Assembly (NCBI GenBank): GCA_020438295.1
Contig: JAGQUV010000004.1
Coordinates: 1-64,000 of the forward strand
Source: Solirubrobacterales bacterium
GTDB lineage: Bacteria > Actinomycetota > Thermoleophilia > Solirubrobacterales > 70-9
DNA: 64,000 bases
Reading direction: 5' to 3'
Below are positions 51,274 to 59,478 of the stretch, one piece after another. Every line of letters begins with the position of its first letter. Within the stretch, counting starts at the first letter, position 1. The translations under genes were made by a program, and so were the position numbers. The notes under the pieces were generated by a model. It saw nothing but the letters and a program-made list of their open reading frames with translations. It made no database searches and had not been told where the DNA came from.

Positions 51274-52242
51274 ATGAGCCCCTATTACGACCTCCTGAAC
51301 AAGCCCTGCGGGGGAACTTTCACCGACATCGTCGCTTCGATCGGCCATACGCCGCTGGTCGAGATGTCGACCCTGTCGCCGAACCCCGAGGTCAAGATCT
51401 TCGCCAAGCTCGAGTCGGCCAACCCCACCGGGTCGGTGAAGGACCGGATCGCCAGGAGCATGATCGAAGCGGCGGAGCAGTCCGGGGCGATCGGACCGGG
51501 CCAGACCATCCTCGAACCGACTTCCGGAAACACCGGGATTTCGCTGGCGATGATCTGCCGCCGGCGACGGTACCCGCTCAAGGTGGTGATGCCGGACAAC
51601 GTCACTTCAGAGCGAGTCAAACTGCTGCAGATGTACGGCGCCGACATCGTCTTCTCCGAGGGCGCGAAAGGGTCCAACGGCTCGGTCGAGCTCGCCCTCG
51701 AGATGGCCGCCGATCCGCAGTACTACATGCCCTACCAGTACGGAAACGAGGCCAACCCGCAGGCCCATTACGACGGCACCGCGGTCGAGATACTCGAGGA
51801 GATCGACTCGGTAGACGCGTTCGTAGCCGGCCTCGGGACCGGCGGCACGCTGATGGGGAACGGCCGCCGCTTCAAGGAGGCCGACCCCGACACGATGATC
51901 GTCGCAGCCGAGCCGATGCAGGGTGAACTCGTACAGGGGCTCCGCTCGCTCGACGACGGCTTCATCCCGCCGATCATCGACCTCTCCCTGCTCGACCGGA
52001 AGATCATGGTGTCCAACCGCGACGCGATCGTCTGGACCAAGCGACTGCTCGAGGACGAGGGCGTGTTCGCCGGGGTCTCGTCCGGCGCGGTGGCCGCGAT
52101 CGCGGCCCGGATCGCCGGCGAGATGGACAGCGGCAACGTGGTCTTCCTGATCCCCGACGGCGGCTGGAAGTACCTCTCGTCGGGGGTCTACACGAAGAGC
52201 CTCGACGAACTCGGCGACATCGACGCCACCAGCTGGTGGTAG
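51274..52242 (+). CDS. cysM: Cysteine synthase, CysM type
   Basis: A 322-aa fold-type II PLP enzyme. K56 in NPTGSVKDRIA forms the Schiff base, the substrate loop is EPTSGNTGISLAM, and the phosphate site is GLGTGGTLMGNG. It ends TSWW. The next gene, after four bases, is a JAMM peptidase of the Mec type, and cysO and a MoeZ-like activator lie 4 kb away. This is the gene set of the mycobacterial pathway, in which CysM transfers sulfur from CysO thiocarboxylate to phosphoserine. Use of CysO rather than free sulfide is inferred from that context. Confidence 0.9.
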   Translation: MSPYYDLLNKPCGGTFTDIVASIGHTPLVEMSTLSPNPEVKIFAKLESANPTGSVKDRIARSMIEAAEQSGAIGPGQTILEPTSGNTGISLAMICRRRRYPLKVVMPDNVTSERVKLLQMYGADIVFSEGAKGSNGSVELALEMAADPQYYMPYQYGNEANPQAHYDGTAVEILEEIDSVDAFVAGLGTGGTLMGNGRRFKEADPDTMIVAAEPMQGELVQGLRSLDDGFIPPIIDLSLLDRKIMVSNRDAIVWTKRLLEDEGVFAGVSSGAVAAIAARIAGEMDSGNVVFLIPDGGWKYLSSGVYTKSLDELGDIDATSWW

Positions 52243-52246
52243 GCCC

Positions 52247-52645
52247 GTGAAGATCGGCCAGACGCTGCTCAATCAGATGATCGAGCACGCCGAAGAGGAC
52301 GCGCCGAACGAGTGCTGCGGCCTGGTCAGCGGGAACGACGGCGAGGCCCGGGTGGTCTTCCGGGCGACCAACGCCGAGGCCAGCCCTTTCCGGTACAGCA
52401 TCGCCCCGTCGGAGCAGCTGGACCTGATGAACAAGATCGACGAGATGGGCGAGGAGGTGGTGGCGATCTACCATTCGCACACCCGCACCCCGGCCTACCC
52501 CTCCCAGACCGACATCAACCTGGCTTCCGGCTGGCCCGACGCGGTTTACCTGATCGTCTCGCTGGAGCGCCCCGGGGAGCCGGTGGTCAAGGGCTTTTCG
52601 ATCCGGGACGGAGCGGTCGAGGATGTCGTTCTTCAAACGGCCTGA
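52247..52645 (+). CDS. mec: Mec-type JAMM (M67) metallopeptidase
   Basis: A 132-aa zinc isopeptidase-like enzyme. The catalytic glutamate E22 is in PNECCGLVSG, and the zinc motif gives H76 and H78 in YHSHTRTPAYPS, with S86 and D89. In mycobacteria this enzyme releases cysteine from the CysO C-terminus. It follows cysM after four bases and overlaps the DUF2007 gene by 23 bases. It could also trim the extra residue from the CysO encoded at 56 kb. Confidence 0.92.
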   Translation: MKIGQTLLNQMIEHAEEDAPNECCGLVSGNDGEARVVFRATNAEASPFRYSIAPSEQLDLMNKIDEMGEEVVAIYHSHTRTPAYPSQTDINLASGWPDAVYLIVSLERPGEPVVKGFSIRDGAVEDVVLQTA

Positions 52646-52955
52646 AAACGAACCGGTGCAGGTGGCCTACGCCACCAACCAGGCCGAAGCCGAGATGATC
52701 CAGGGCATCCTGAGCGGCGAAGGGATCCCCAGCATGGTCCGTCGCAACCGCGGCTTCGACGTGCCCGACTTCCTGGCCGCCGGCCCCCGCGACGTCGTCG
52801 TGCCACCGAGCGCGGCGGAGCAGGCCCGCCGGATCCTCGAAAGCCTGGCCCCCGAACCGGCCGGCCCCGAGCCGGAAGGTGAGCCCCGATCGGGCCGGTT
52901 TGCCGACCCGGGGGAACCGACCGACCCCGGCGAAGCCCCCCACTTCCCAGGCTAG
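52623..52955 (+). CDS. DUF2007-type small protein
   Basis: A 110-aa protein starting MSFFKRPENEPVQVAYATNQAEAEMIQGIL, read as a beta-alpha unit, with a second unit RDVVVPPSAAEQARRIL. This two-part pattern matches the DUF2007 putative signal-transducing fold. The last 35 residues are Pro/Gly/Glu-rich and disordered. It overlaps mec by 23 bases and is therefore co-translated. A role in cysteine metabolism is suggested only by position. Confidence 0.78.
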   Translation: MSFFKRPENEPVQVAYATNQAEAEMIQGILSGEGIPSMVRRNRGFDVPDFLAAGPRDVVVPPSAAEQARRILESLAPEPAGPEPEGEPRSGRFADPGEPTDPGEAPHFPG

Positions 52956-53037
52956 GCACCGTGCGGCCGGCCGCCGGGCCGGACGATGTGACGATGCGGG
53001 GTTTCACCGCTGAAGCCGCCCCGGGTATGGTTCGGGC

Positions 53038-53811
53038 ATGGACCCGGAACGCAGCATCATCGACAACTTCCGCCTCGACGACAGGGTCGTGATCGTCACC
53101 GGTGCGTCGTCCGGCCTCGGCGTGGCTTTCGCCACCGGGCTGGCCGAGGCCGGCGCCGACATCGCGATCTGCGCCCGCCGGGTCGAGAAGCTGGAGCAGA
53201 CCCGCGAGGCGGTCGAAGCCCTGGGGCGGCGCTGCATCGCGGTGCCGGCCGACGTCGCCAAGCCCGAGGACTGCGATCACGTAGTTGCCGAGACGGTCGA
53301 ACGGCTGGGCAAGGTCGACGTGCTGATCAACAACGCCGGGATCGGGACGGCCGCACCGGCCACCCGCGAGGACCCGGACGACTTCCGGAAGGTCATCGAG
53401 ATCAACCTGAACGGCTCCTATTTCATGGCGCAGGCCTGCGGCCGCGTGATGGAGCCCGGCAGCAGCGTGGTCAACATCGGCAGCGTGCTCGGCTCGACCT
53501 CGGCCTTCCTGCCGCAGGCCGCCTACGCTTCGTCCAAGGCCGCGATCATCGGCCTGACCCGGGACCTCGCCCAGCAGTGGACCGGTCGCAAGGGGATCCG
53601 GGTCAACGCGCTGGCGCCCGGGTTCTTCGCGTCCGAGATGACCGACCAGTACCCGGACGGCTACCTGGACCAGATCATGCTCCGGGTTCCGGCCGGACGA
53701 AAGGGCGAGGCGCGCGAACTGGTCGCCGCCGCGCTGTTCCTGGCCAGCGACGCCGCTTCGTACGTGACCGGGATCGTGCTCCCGGTCGACGGCGGCACCC
53801 TGACCAGCTGA
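53038..53811 (+). CDS. Short-chain dehydrogenase/reductase
   Basis: A 257-aa classical SDR with a Rossmann fold. The cofactor motif is VTGASSGLGVA, NNAGIG follows, the catalytic serine is in NIGSVLGS, and tyrosine and lysine are in YASSKAA. CARRVEK after the second strand favours NADPH. It lies 31 bases upstream of an acyl-CoA ligase, so an acyl or alcohol substrate in lipid metabolism is likely. The exact reaction is unknown. Confidence 0.9.
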   Translation: MDPERSIIDNFRLDDRVVIVTGASSGLGVAFATGLAEAGADIAICARRVEKLEQTREAVEALGRRCIAVPADVAKPEDCDHVVAETVERLGKVDVLINNAGIGTAAPATREDPDDFRKVIEINLNGSYFMAQACGRVMEPGSSVVNIGSVLGSTSAFLPQAAYASSKAAIIGLTRDLAQQWTGRKGIRVNALAPGFFASEMTDQYPDGYLDQIMLRVPAGRKGEARELVAAALFLASDAASYVTGIVLPVDGGTLTS

Positions 53812-53842
53812 CACCAACGTCAACCAGCGGAGTGGAGAAGAG

Positions 53843-55333
53843 ATGAGCAATTTCGCAGAAGTACTTTCAGCCGCGGCGGCGGAGTCGCCCGACCGACCGG
53901 CCGTCAAGCTGGACGACACGGTCCTCAACTACGCCGCGCTCGACGGGGCGGCCGCGCTGGCCGCCGGGATGCTGCGCGCCCACGGTGTGGAGGCGGGCGA
54001 CCGGGTCGCCATCCAGCTGCCCAACGTTCCCTACTTCCCGGTCGTCTACTACGGCGCCCTGCGCCTGGGGGCGGTCGTGGTCCCGCTCAACCCGCTGCTC
54101 AAGGCCGGAGAGGTCGAGTACCACCTGACCGACTCGGGCGCCAAGGTGCTGGTCTCGTGGCACGGGTTCTCCGACGAAGCGACCGCCGGCAGCGAAGCGG
54201 CCGGGGTCGACCTGGTCGTCGTGGTCCCGGGCGAGTTCGAGGGCATCCTGGGCGGCAGCGAACCGGTCGCCGAGGTGGCCGACCGGGCCGACGACGACCC
54301 GGCGGTGATCATCTACACGTCGGGTACGACCGGGACCCCCAAGGGAGCGACCCTGACCCATTCCAACATCGCCACTTCGGCCCAGGTGGCGCTGGACCTG
54401 GTCGACGCCGGCCCGGACTCGGTGACCGTCGCGACCCTGCCGCTGTTCCACGTCTTCGGCATGAACTCGATCATGAACGTGTCGGTGGCCGCGCAGGGCC
54501 TGATGACCCTGGTCCCGCGCTTCGAGCCCGGCAAGGTGCTCGAGGTGATCGAGCGCGACGGGGCGACCGTGTTCGGCGGCGTGCCGACCATGTACACGGC
54601 GCTGCTCAACGACCCCGAGCGCGAGAACCGCGACGCGTCCAGCCTGGAGCTGTGCGTCAGCGGGGGCAGCGCGCTACCGGTCGAGATCCTGCGCGGATTC
54701 GACCAGGCGTTCGACTGCAAGGTGCTGGAGGGCTACGGGCTGTCGGAGACCAACGGGATGGGTACGTTCAACACCCCGGACCGGGAGCGCAAGCCGGGCT
54801 CGATCGGCACTCCGGTCGGCGACACCGAGATCCGGCTGGTCGACGACGACGACAACGAAGTACCGGACGGCGAGCCCGGGGAGATCGTGATGCGCGGCTC
54901 TCTGGTGATGAAGGGGTACTGGAACCGCGACGACGCCACCGAAGAGGTGATGAGGGGCGGCTGGTTCCACACCGGCGACATCGCCACGGCCGACGAGGAC
55001 GGCTACCTGTTCATCGTCGACCGCAAGAAGGACCTGATCATTCGCGGCGGCTACAACGTCTACCCCCGCGAGCTGGAGGAGGTCCTGTACGAGCACCCCG
55101 CGGTACGCGAGGCGGCGGTGGTCGGCGTGCCCGACGAATCGCTAGGTGAGGAGGTCGGCGCCGCGGTCGCGCTCAAGGAAGGCGCCGACGCCGACGAGGA
55201 CGAACTGCGCGCCTATATGAAGTCCAAGGTCGCCGCCTACAAGTACCCCCGCACGATCTGGTTCGTCGACGAGCTGCCAAAAGGCCCCACCGGCAAGATC
55301 CTCAAGCGCGAGGTCGAGCTGCCCGAGGACTGA
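53843..55333 (+). CDS. Acyl-CoA ligase (FadD-like, AMP-forming)
   Basis: A 496-aa adenylate-forming enzyme that activates a carboxylic acid to acyl-AMP and then acyl-CoA. The P-loop is IIYTSGTTGTPKGATLTH, the A5 motif GYGLSETNG, the A7 region WFHTGDIATADEDGYLFIVDRKKDLI (as separate motifs), and the catalytic lysine is in GPTGKILKREV. Length is usual for long- or medium-chain ligases. It has an RBS (GGAGTGGAGAAG) and probably shares a transcript with the SDR. Confidence 0.92.
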   Translation: MSNFAEVLSAAAAESPDRPAVKLDDTVLNYAALDGAAALAAGMLRAHGVEAGDRVAIQLPNVPYFPVVYYGALRLGAVVVPLNPLLKAGEVEYHLTDSGAKVLVSWHGFSDEATAGSEAAGVDLVVVVPGEFEGILGGSEPVAEVADRADDDPAVIIYTSGTTGTPKGATLTHSNIATSAQVALDLVDAGPDSVTVATLPLFHVFGMNSIMNVSVAAQGLMTLVPRFEPGKVLEVIERDGATVFGGVPTMYTALLNDPERENRDASSLELCVSGGSALPVEILRGFDQAFDCKVLEGYGLSETNGMGTFNTPDRERKPGSIGTPVGDTEIRLVDDDDNEVPDGEPGEIVMRGSLVMKGYWNRDDATEEVMRGGWFHTGDIATADEDGYLFIVDRKKDLIIRGGYNVYPRELEEVLYEHPAVREAAVVGVPDESLGEEVGAAVALKEGADADEDELRAYMKSKVAAYKYPRTIWFVDELPKGPTGKILKREVELPED

Positions 55334-55364
55334 CCGCCGGCGAGCGGAGCGGCCCCGGCCGCCG

Positions 55365-55883
55365 TTAGCCCGATCGGGCCACCCGCAGCCGGATCCGGAC
55401 CTTCCTGGTCTTGAACCCCCAAGACCTGAGCACCGCCCTGGTGAAGTACGTGCCAGGCCGAGCCGCCTTTCTCATCCTGAACGAAAGGAGACGAACCACT
55501 GCCAGAGTTCCGCCCATGGTCCCCAGCCGGTCGCAGCGATGCCCGCTCAGGCGGATCGCCTTTTGCCAAGAGCCCCGCCTGAGGCACAAGCTCACCTGAC
55601 GTGCCATGGGTGCACCGGAATGCGAGACCTCGAGCTCGCCCTTGGCGACCTGGTTCCGGTTTCTCAGCACCGGAACTCGTTGGGTCAGCTCGAGCCGCAG
55701 ATAGCCGGGCTCGAAGTCCTCGGGGGGCAGCGATCCCGCGGCGCGAGACGGAGAACCGGCCGCAGCTTCCCCACGGGCCACCGTGGTCCAACCGGTCTGA
55801 CCGAGCAGGACAACTACCAGCAGCGCGAAGAACAGCGACCCCGGAATCAGCGCTCCTTTTCCGATTCGCAATCCAGGCATCAT
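55365..55883 (-). CDS. Exported protein of unknown function
   Basis: A 172-aa protein with a hydrophobic export segment (about residues 13-30) and an Ala/Ser/Gly linker. The mature part (YLRLELTQRVPVLRN, KGELEVSHSG, then KVRIRLRVARSG) is beta-rich and basic, with two cysteines that could form a disulfide. It resembles a single Ig-like domain but no family is assigned. The ATG at 55883 has AGGAGAG eight bases upstream. It is convergent with the acyl-CoA ligase. Confidence 0.62.
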   Translation of the reverse strand: MMPGLRIGKGALIPGSLFFALLVVVLLGQTGWTTVARGEAAAGSPSRAAGSLPPEDFEPGYLRLELTQRVPVLRNRNQVAKGELEVSHSGAPMARQVSLCLRRGSWQKAIRLSGHRCDRLGTMGGTLAVVRLLSFRMRKAARPGTYFTRAVLRSWGFKTRKVRIRLRVARSG

Positions 55884-56006
55884 GCTCGCGGCTCTCCTTG
55901 GCGTGGCACCGGATCCGAATGGTCCGGACCGGCCCAGCATAGCCCGTCCCGCCTGCCCGGCACGGACCGGCCGCGTCTCAGCTCACGAACGGGTTCCGGT
56001 TCCGGG

Positions 56007-56282
56007 TCAGCGACCGCCGGCCATCGCCGGCAGGATCATCACCGTGTCGGAGCCGGAGACCCCGGTTTCGAGCCCGTCGAGCACGCGGACGTCTTCATCA
56101 TTGAGGTAGACGTTGACGAAGCGGTTCAGCCCGCCGTCCTCGGCGAAGAGCTGCTCTCCCGTCTCCGGGTACTCGCCCACCAGACCGCTCAGGACCTCGC
56201 CCACGGTCGTTCCGTCGACCTCCACCTCGGTCGCACCGGAAGTGTGTTGGCGGAGCACAGGGGGAACCTTGACGGTCGGCAT
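56007..56282 (-). CDS. cysO: CysO-like sulfur-carrier protein with C-terminal GGR
   Basis: A 91-aa ubiquitin-fold protein of the MoaD/ThiS group. It starts MPTVKVPPVLRQHTSG, has the RFVNVYLNDEDVR motif that marks CysO, and ends LPAMAGGR. Carriers are normally activated on a terminal Gly-Gly, so one extra Arg must be removed first or tolerated. It lies 30 bases downstream of the activating enzyme in the same direction. With cysM and mec it completes the protein-thiocarboxylate route to cysteine. Confidence 0.9.
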   Translation of the reverse strand: MPTVKVPPVLRQHTSGATEVEVDGTTVGEVLSGLVGEYPETGEQLFAEDGGLNRFVNVYLNDEDVRVLDGLETGVSGSDTVMILPAMAGGR

Positions 56283-56312
56283 GGCGTGATCCTAGCGGTT
56301 CGGCGGACCGGT

Positions 56313-57473
56313 TCAGGCGCCGCAGAAAGCCTGGTAGTCGGGGAACTGGCCCAGCTCCGACTCCGGCAGCTCGGCTGCATCCGGCCCGCAGATCGGGCAC
56401 TCGGGATCGCGCCGGACCTTCAGTTCGGTGAAGCGGGTGCCGAGCGCTTCGTAGAGCAACAGGCGCCCGACCAGCGGCTCGCCGATCCCGAGCACCAGTT
56501 TGATCACCTCGTTGGCCTGCAGCAACCCCATCACGCCGGCCATCACCCCGAGCACGCCGTTGGCCGAGCAGCTCGGTGCAAGTTCCGGCGGCGGCGGGGT
56601 CGGGTAGAGGCAGCGGTAGCAGGGACCCTCGAACGGCACGAAGGTTGAGATCTGGCCGTCGAACGAAAGGATCGAGGCCGAAACGACCGGCTTGTTCAAC
56701 CGGACCGACGCGTCGTTCAACAGGTAGCGCGTCGGGAAGTTGTCGGCACCGTCGACGATGATGTCGTATTCGGCGATCGTCTCGAGGATGTTGCCGGCAT
56801 CCAGCCGGAAGTTGTACTCGACCACCTCGACGTCCGGGTTGAGCGCCTCGATCGTCTTCCGGGCGGAGCCGGTCTTCGACTCTCCGACCCGCTCGGTGTT
56901 GTGGATCACCTGCCGCTGCAGGTTCGAGGAATCGACCACGTCATCGTCGACCAGGCCGATCCTGCCGATGCCGGCCGCGGCCAGGTAGAGCGCGGTCGGG
57001 GCACCGAGGCCTCCGGCGCCGAGCAGCAGCACCTTGGCGTCGAGCAGTTTAGCCTGGCCTTCCACGCCGACTTCGGGCAGCAGGGTGTGGCGCGAGTACC
57101 GGTCGCGCTGCTCCGGCGTCAGCGCCGCAGCAGCCACGACCGGCAACCCCTGCTCCTGCCATTCGATGATTCCACCGCCCACCGAGGCGACGTCTTCGTA
57201 GCCCATCTCGGCGAGCTGCTGCGCCGCTACCATCGAGCGTGCCCCGACCCGGCAGTAGACGATGGTCCGAGCCGAGCGGTCGGGCGCCTTCTCTGTGATC
57301 TGGTCGGCGATCGTGGCCGGCGGGACGAGGATGCCCCCCTCGAGGTGCGCCTCGGCGTACTCGTGCGGCTCGCGCGAATCGATCAGCACGACGTCGGAAT
57401 CCTGGATCTCTCCGAAGGCCTCCTGGGGCGTGATCTCCTGAACTGAAGCTGTTTTGGTCGCGTGCGCCGGCAT
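56313..57473 (-). CDS. Rhodanese-ThiF/MoeB fusion, sulfur-carrier activating enzyme
   Basis: A 386-aa fusion. Residues about 10-112 form a rhodanese domain with the persulfide cysteine C74 in VYCRVGARS. Residues 118-386 are an E1-like adenylyltransferase with LLGAGGLGAP, DDDVVDSSNLQRQ, the zinc pairs C285/C288 and C359/C362, and C302 in SCSANGVLG. It should adenylate CysO and then load sulfur. The domain order is reversed relative to mycobacterial MoeZ, where rhodanese is C-terminal. An AT-rich leader with a TATAGT box precedes it. Confidence 0.92.
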   Translation of the reverse strand: MPAHATKTASVQEITPQEAFGEIQDSDVVLIDSREPHEYAEAHLEGGILVPPATIADQITEKAPDRSARTIVYCRVGARSMVAAQQLAEMGYEDVASVGGGIIEWQEQGLPVVAAAALTPEQRDRYSRHTLLPEVGVEGQAKLLDAKVLLLGAGGLGAPTALYLAAAGIGRIGLVDDDVVDSSNLQRQVIHNTERVGESKTGSARKTIEALNPDVEVVEYNFRLDAGNILETIAEYDIIVDGADNFPTRYLLNDASVRLNKPVVSASILSFDGQISTFVPFEGPCYRCLYPTPPPPELAPSCSANGVLGVMAGVMGLLQANEVIKLVLGIGEPLVGRLLLYEALGTRFTELKVRRDPECPICGPDAAELPESELGQFPDYQAFCGA

Positions 57474-57518
57474 CTAGGTCAATCCCCTAAATCTCTATCA
57501 GGTTTCCAGTACTTCACA

Positions 57519-57524
57519 AACTAT
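57519..57524 (-). promoter_or_regulatory. Candidate -10 box upstream of the rhodanese-ThiF gene
   Basis: TATAGT on the minus strand lies 45 bases before the ATG in an AT-rich stretch. No good -35 was found at the usual distance, so the call is tentative. Confidence 0.35.
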
Positions 57525-57669
57525 AGCGGGTAAGCGGGTTCGGCGCCGAAAGTCCTCGTGGCGCCGTTCATCACGGTGAGGATTGCCGATACCGGCTAGA
57601 GTGCCGGCCACGCCGGACCGGGACCCCGAACGGGTTGCCGGCCGGAACGACCCCGAGACGGAGGACGTT

Positions 57670-58413
57670 GTGCCAGGCCCCAGCAACCAGGATCCCGACC
57701 AGCACGTTTCGATCAGCGGCAACGCCTATGCGTTCATTTTCGGCGGGAATACGGACCGGCTGGAGGGCGCCGAGATCGGGATCGCCGAGCTGCCGGAGAT
57801 CAAGGCGGTGGCCGGACCCAACGGCGCCTACCGGCTGCGGGTGCCCGACCGGACCCGGGTCACTCCATATGTCTCGATGCCCGGCTACCACCGGATCTAC
57901 CTGCAGACGTTCTTCACCTGCGGGCGGGACCTCGAGCGGGTCAACTTCCAGGTACCCGAGGAGGGCGTCTACAACGCGCTGGCCGAAATCGTCGGCGCCG
58001 AGCGGGACCCCGAGACGAACGAGCTGGTGGCCAGCGGGGTGGTCTCGACCTTCTTCAAGAAAGAGGGACGCGGCTTCGGTGAATTCGACGACTTCCACGA
58101 CTTCCGCCCGCACGGCATCGCCGATGCGCAGGCAACGCTGGTCGACCGGGACGGAAACTCGCCGGCCGAACCGGTCTACTTCAACGCCGACGTCATCCCC
58201 ACTCCCGGGCTGGACCGCTCGACCGGCGATGGCGGGGTGCTCTGGGTGAACCTGCCGGAAGGTGATTACACGGTCACCGGCAGCCACCCCGACCTGGGCT
58301 TCGCCAGCTTCCGGGCCAGCTGCCGGCCCGGCCGCCTGATCAACGCCAACCCGCCCTGGGGGCTGTTCGAGCTGGCCCCGGGCGAAGACGAACCCGCTTC
58401 GGTCGCGGCCTGA
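57670..58413 (+). CDS. Leaderless Ig-like protein, paralogue of the 48-kb exported protein
   Basis: A 247-aa protein starting at a GTG with GGAGG five bases upstream (GTG at 57601 and TTG at 57583 are in frame but lack this). It contains [74 protein letters not shown] and [20 protein letters not shown]. The last four align with the protein at 47466-48632. It has no signal peptide and lacks the basic C-terminal domain of its paralogue. Function is unknown. Confidence 0.75.
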   Translation: MPGPSNQDPDQHVSISGNAYAFIFGGNTDRLEGAEIGIAELPEIKAVAGPNGAYRLRVPDRTRVTPYVSMPGYHRIYLQTFFTCGRDLERVNFQVPEEGVYNALAEIVGAERDPETNELVASGVVSTFFKKEGRGFGEFDDFHDFRPHGIADAQATLVDRDGNSPAEPVYFNADVIPTPGLDRSTGDGGVLWVNLPEGDYTVTGSHPDLGFASFRASCRPGRLINANPPWGLFELAPGEDEPASVAA

Positions 58414-58454
58414 GAGGCCGTCCCGGCAGGGCAGCTGCCCGACCGCGATGGGCG

Positions 58455-59324
58455 CTAGAGCGAGGGCCGCATCTGGCGCAGCCGCTTGACCCGCTCGTCG
58501 ATCGGGGGATGGGTCGAGAACAGGCCGGCCAGGCCTTTCGCCTTGAACGGCTTAACTATGTAGAGCGGCTCCGAGGCCTCGCTGACATGGCCTTTCATCG
58601 GGATCTCGTTGGCCCCCTGCTCCAGCCTCAGAAGCGCGCTGGCCAGCGACTCGGGGTTGCCGCAGATCGCCGCGCCGCCGGCGTCGGCCGCGAACTCACG
58701 CTGCCGGGAGACCGCCATCTGGATGATCGATGCGGCCAGCGGGGCCAGCAGCACCATCGCCAGCGAGCCGATCAGGCCGAGCGGCGAGTTGTTGTCGTTG
58801 CCGAACCAGAGCAGCATGTAGCCGATGTAGGTGATCGCGGCGCCGATCGTCGCGGCGACCGACTGGATCAGGATGTCGCGGTGCTTGATGTGGGCCAGCT
58901 CGTGGGCGATCACGCCGCGCAGCTCGTCGGTCGAAAGCAGCCGGGTGATGCCGTCGGTCACGGCCACCGCCGAATGGTTGTAGTTGCGGCCGGTGGCAAA
59001 CGCGTTGGGCTGGTCCTGGGGGATCACATATAGCCGTGGCATCGGGATCTCGGCCCGCTGGCAGAGCTCGCGCACCATCTGGAAGTACTGCGGGTTGTCC
59101 GACTCCTCCATCGGCTGGGCCCGGCTCATCTTCAATGCGATCCGGTCGCTGAAGAAGTAGGAGAAGAAGTTCATCGCCACCGCGAATCCGAGGAACATCA
59201 GGGTGGTGCTCGGATTGCCGCCGCTGACCAGATAGCCGATCGCGACCAGCAGCCCGGAAAGGGTGGCCAGGAGGATCGTGGTCCTCAGGGTCGCGCCGAA
59301 GGTGGACTGCCGGGTGGTGGTCAT
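58455..59324 (-). CDS. htpX: Zinc metalloprotease HtpX homologue (M48)
   Basis: A 289-aa membrane protease for quality control of membrane proteins. Two N-terminal helices (about 17-34 and 40-58) are followed by the M48 domain. H141, E142 and H145 in [10 protein letters not shown] bind zinc and catalyse, and the third ligand is in [10 protein letters not shown]. Two more hydrophobic helices lie between them. AAGGAG six bases before the ATG supports the start. It is divergent from the histidine-kinase operon. Confidence 0.94.
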   Translation of the reverse strand: MTTTRQSTFGATLRTTILLATLSGLLVAIGYLVSGGNPSTTLMFLGFAVAMNFFSYFFSDRIALKMSRAQPMEESDNPQYFQMVRELCQRAEIPMPRLYVIPQDQPNAFATGRNYNHSAVAVTDGITRLLSTDELRGVIAHELAHIKHRDILIQSVAATIGAAITYIGYMLLWFGNDNNSPLGLIGSLAMVLLAPLAASIIQMAVSRQREFAADAGGAAICGNPESLASALLRLEQGANEIPMKGHVSEASEPLYIVKPFKAKGLAGLFSTHPPIDERVKRLRQMRPSL

Positions 59325-59478
59325 TCGAACTCCTTGGAATTGGTGGTGCGGACGGTTGCCCGCGACTCGAAACCCAGATTCTGCAGCAATGCCGCGGCCA
59401 TGTCCATAGGGGCTGGCCCCCTGATCCGTTCCTGCGCCCCCTAACGCCGGCCGGGCCGATCAGGAAGACTGGGGAGCG

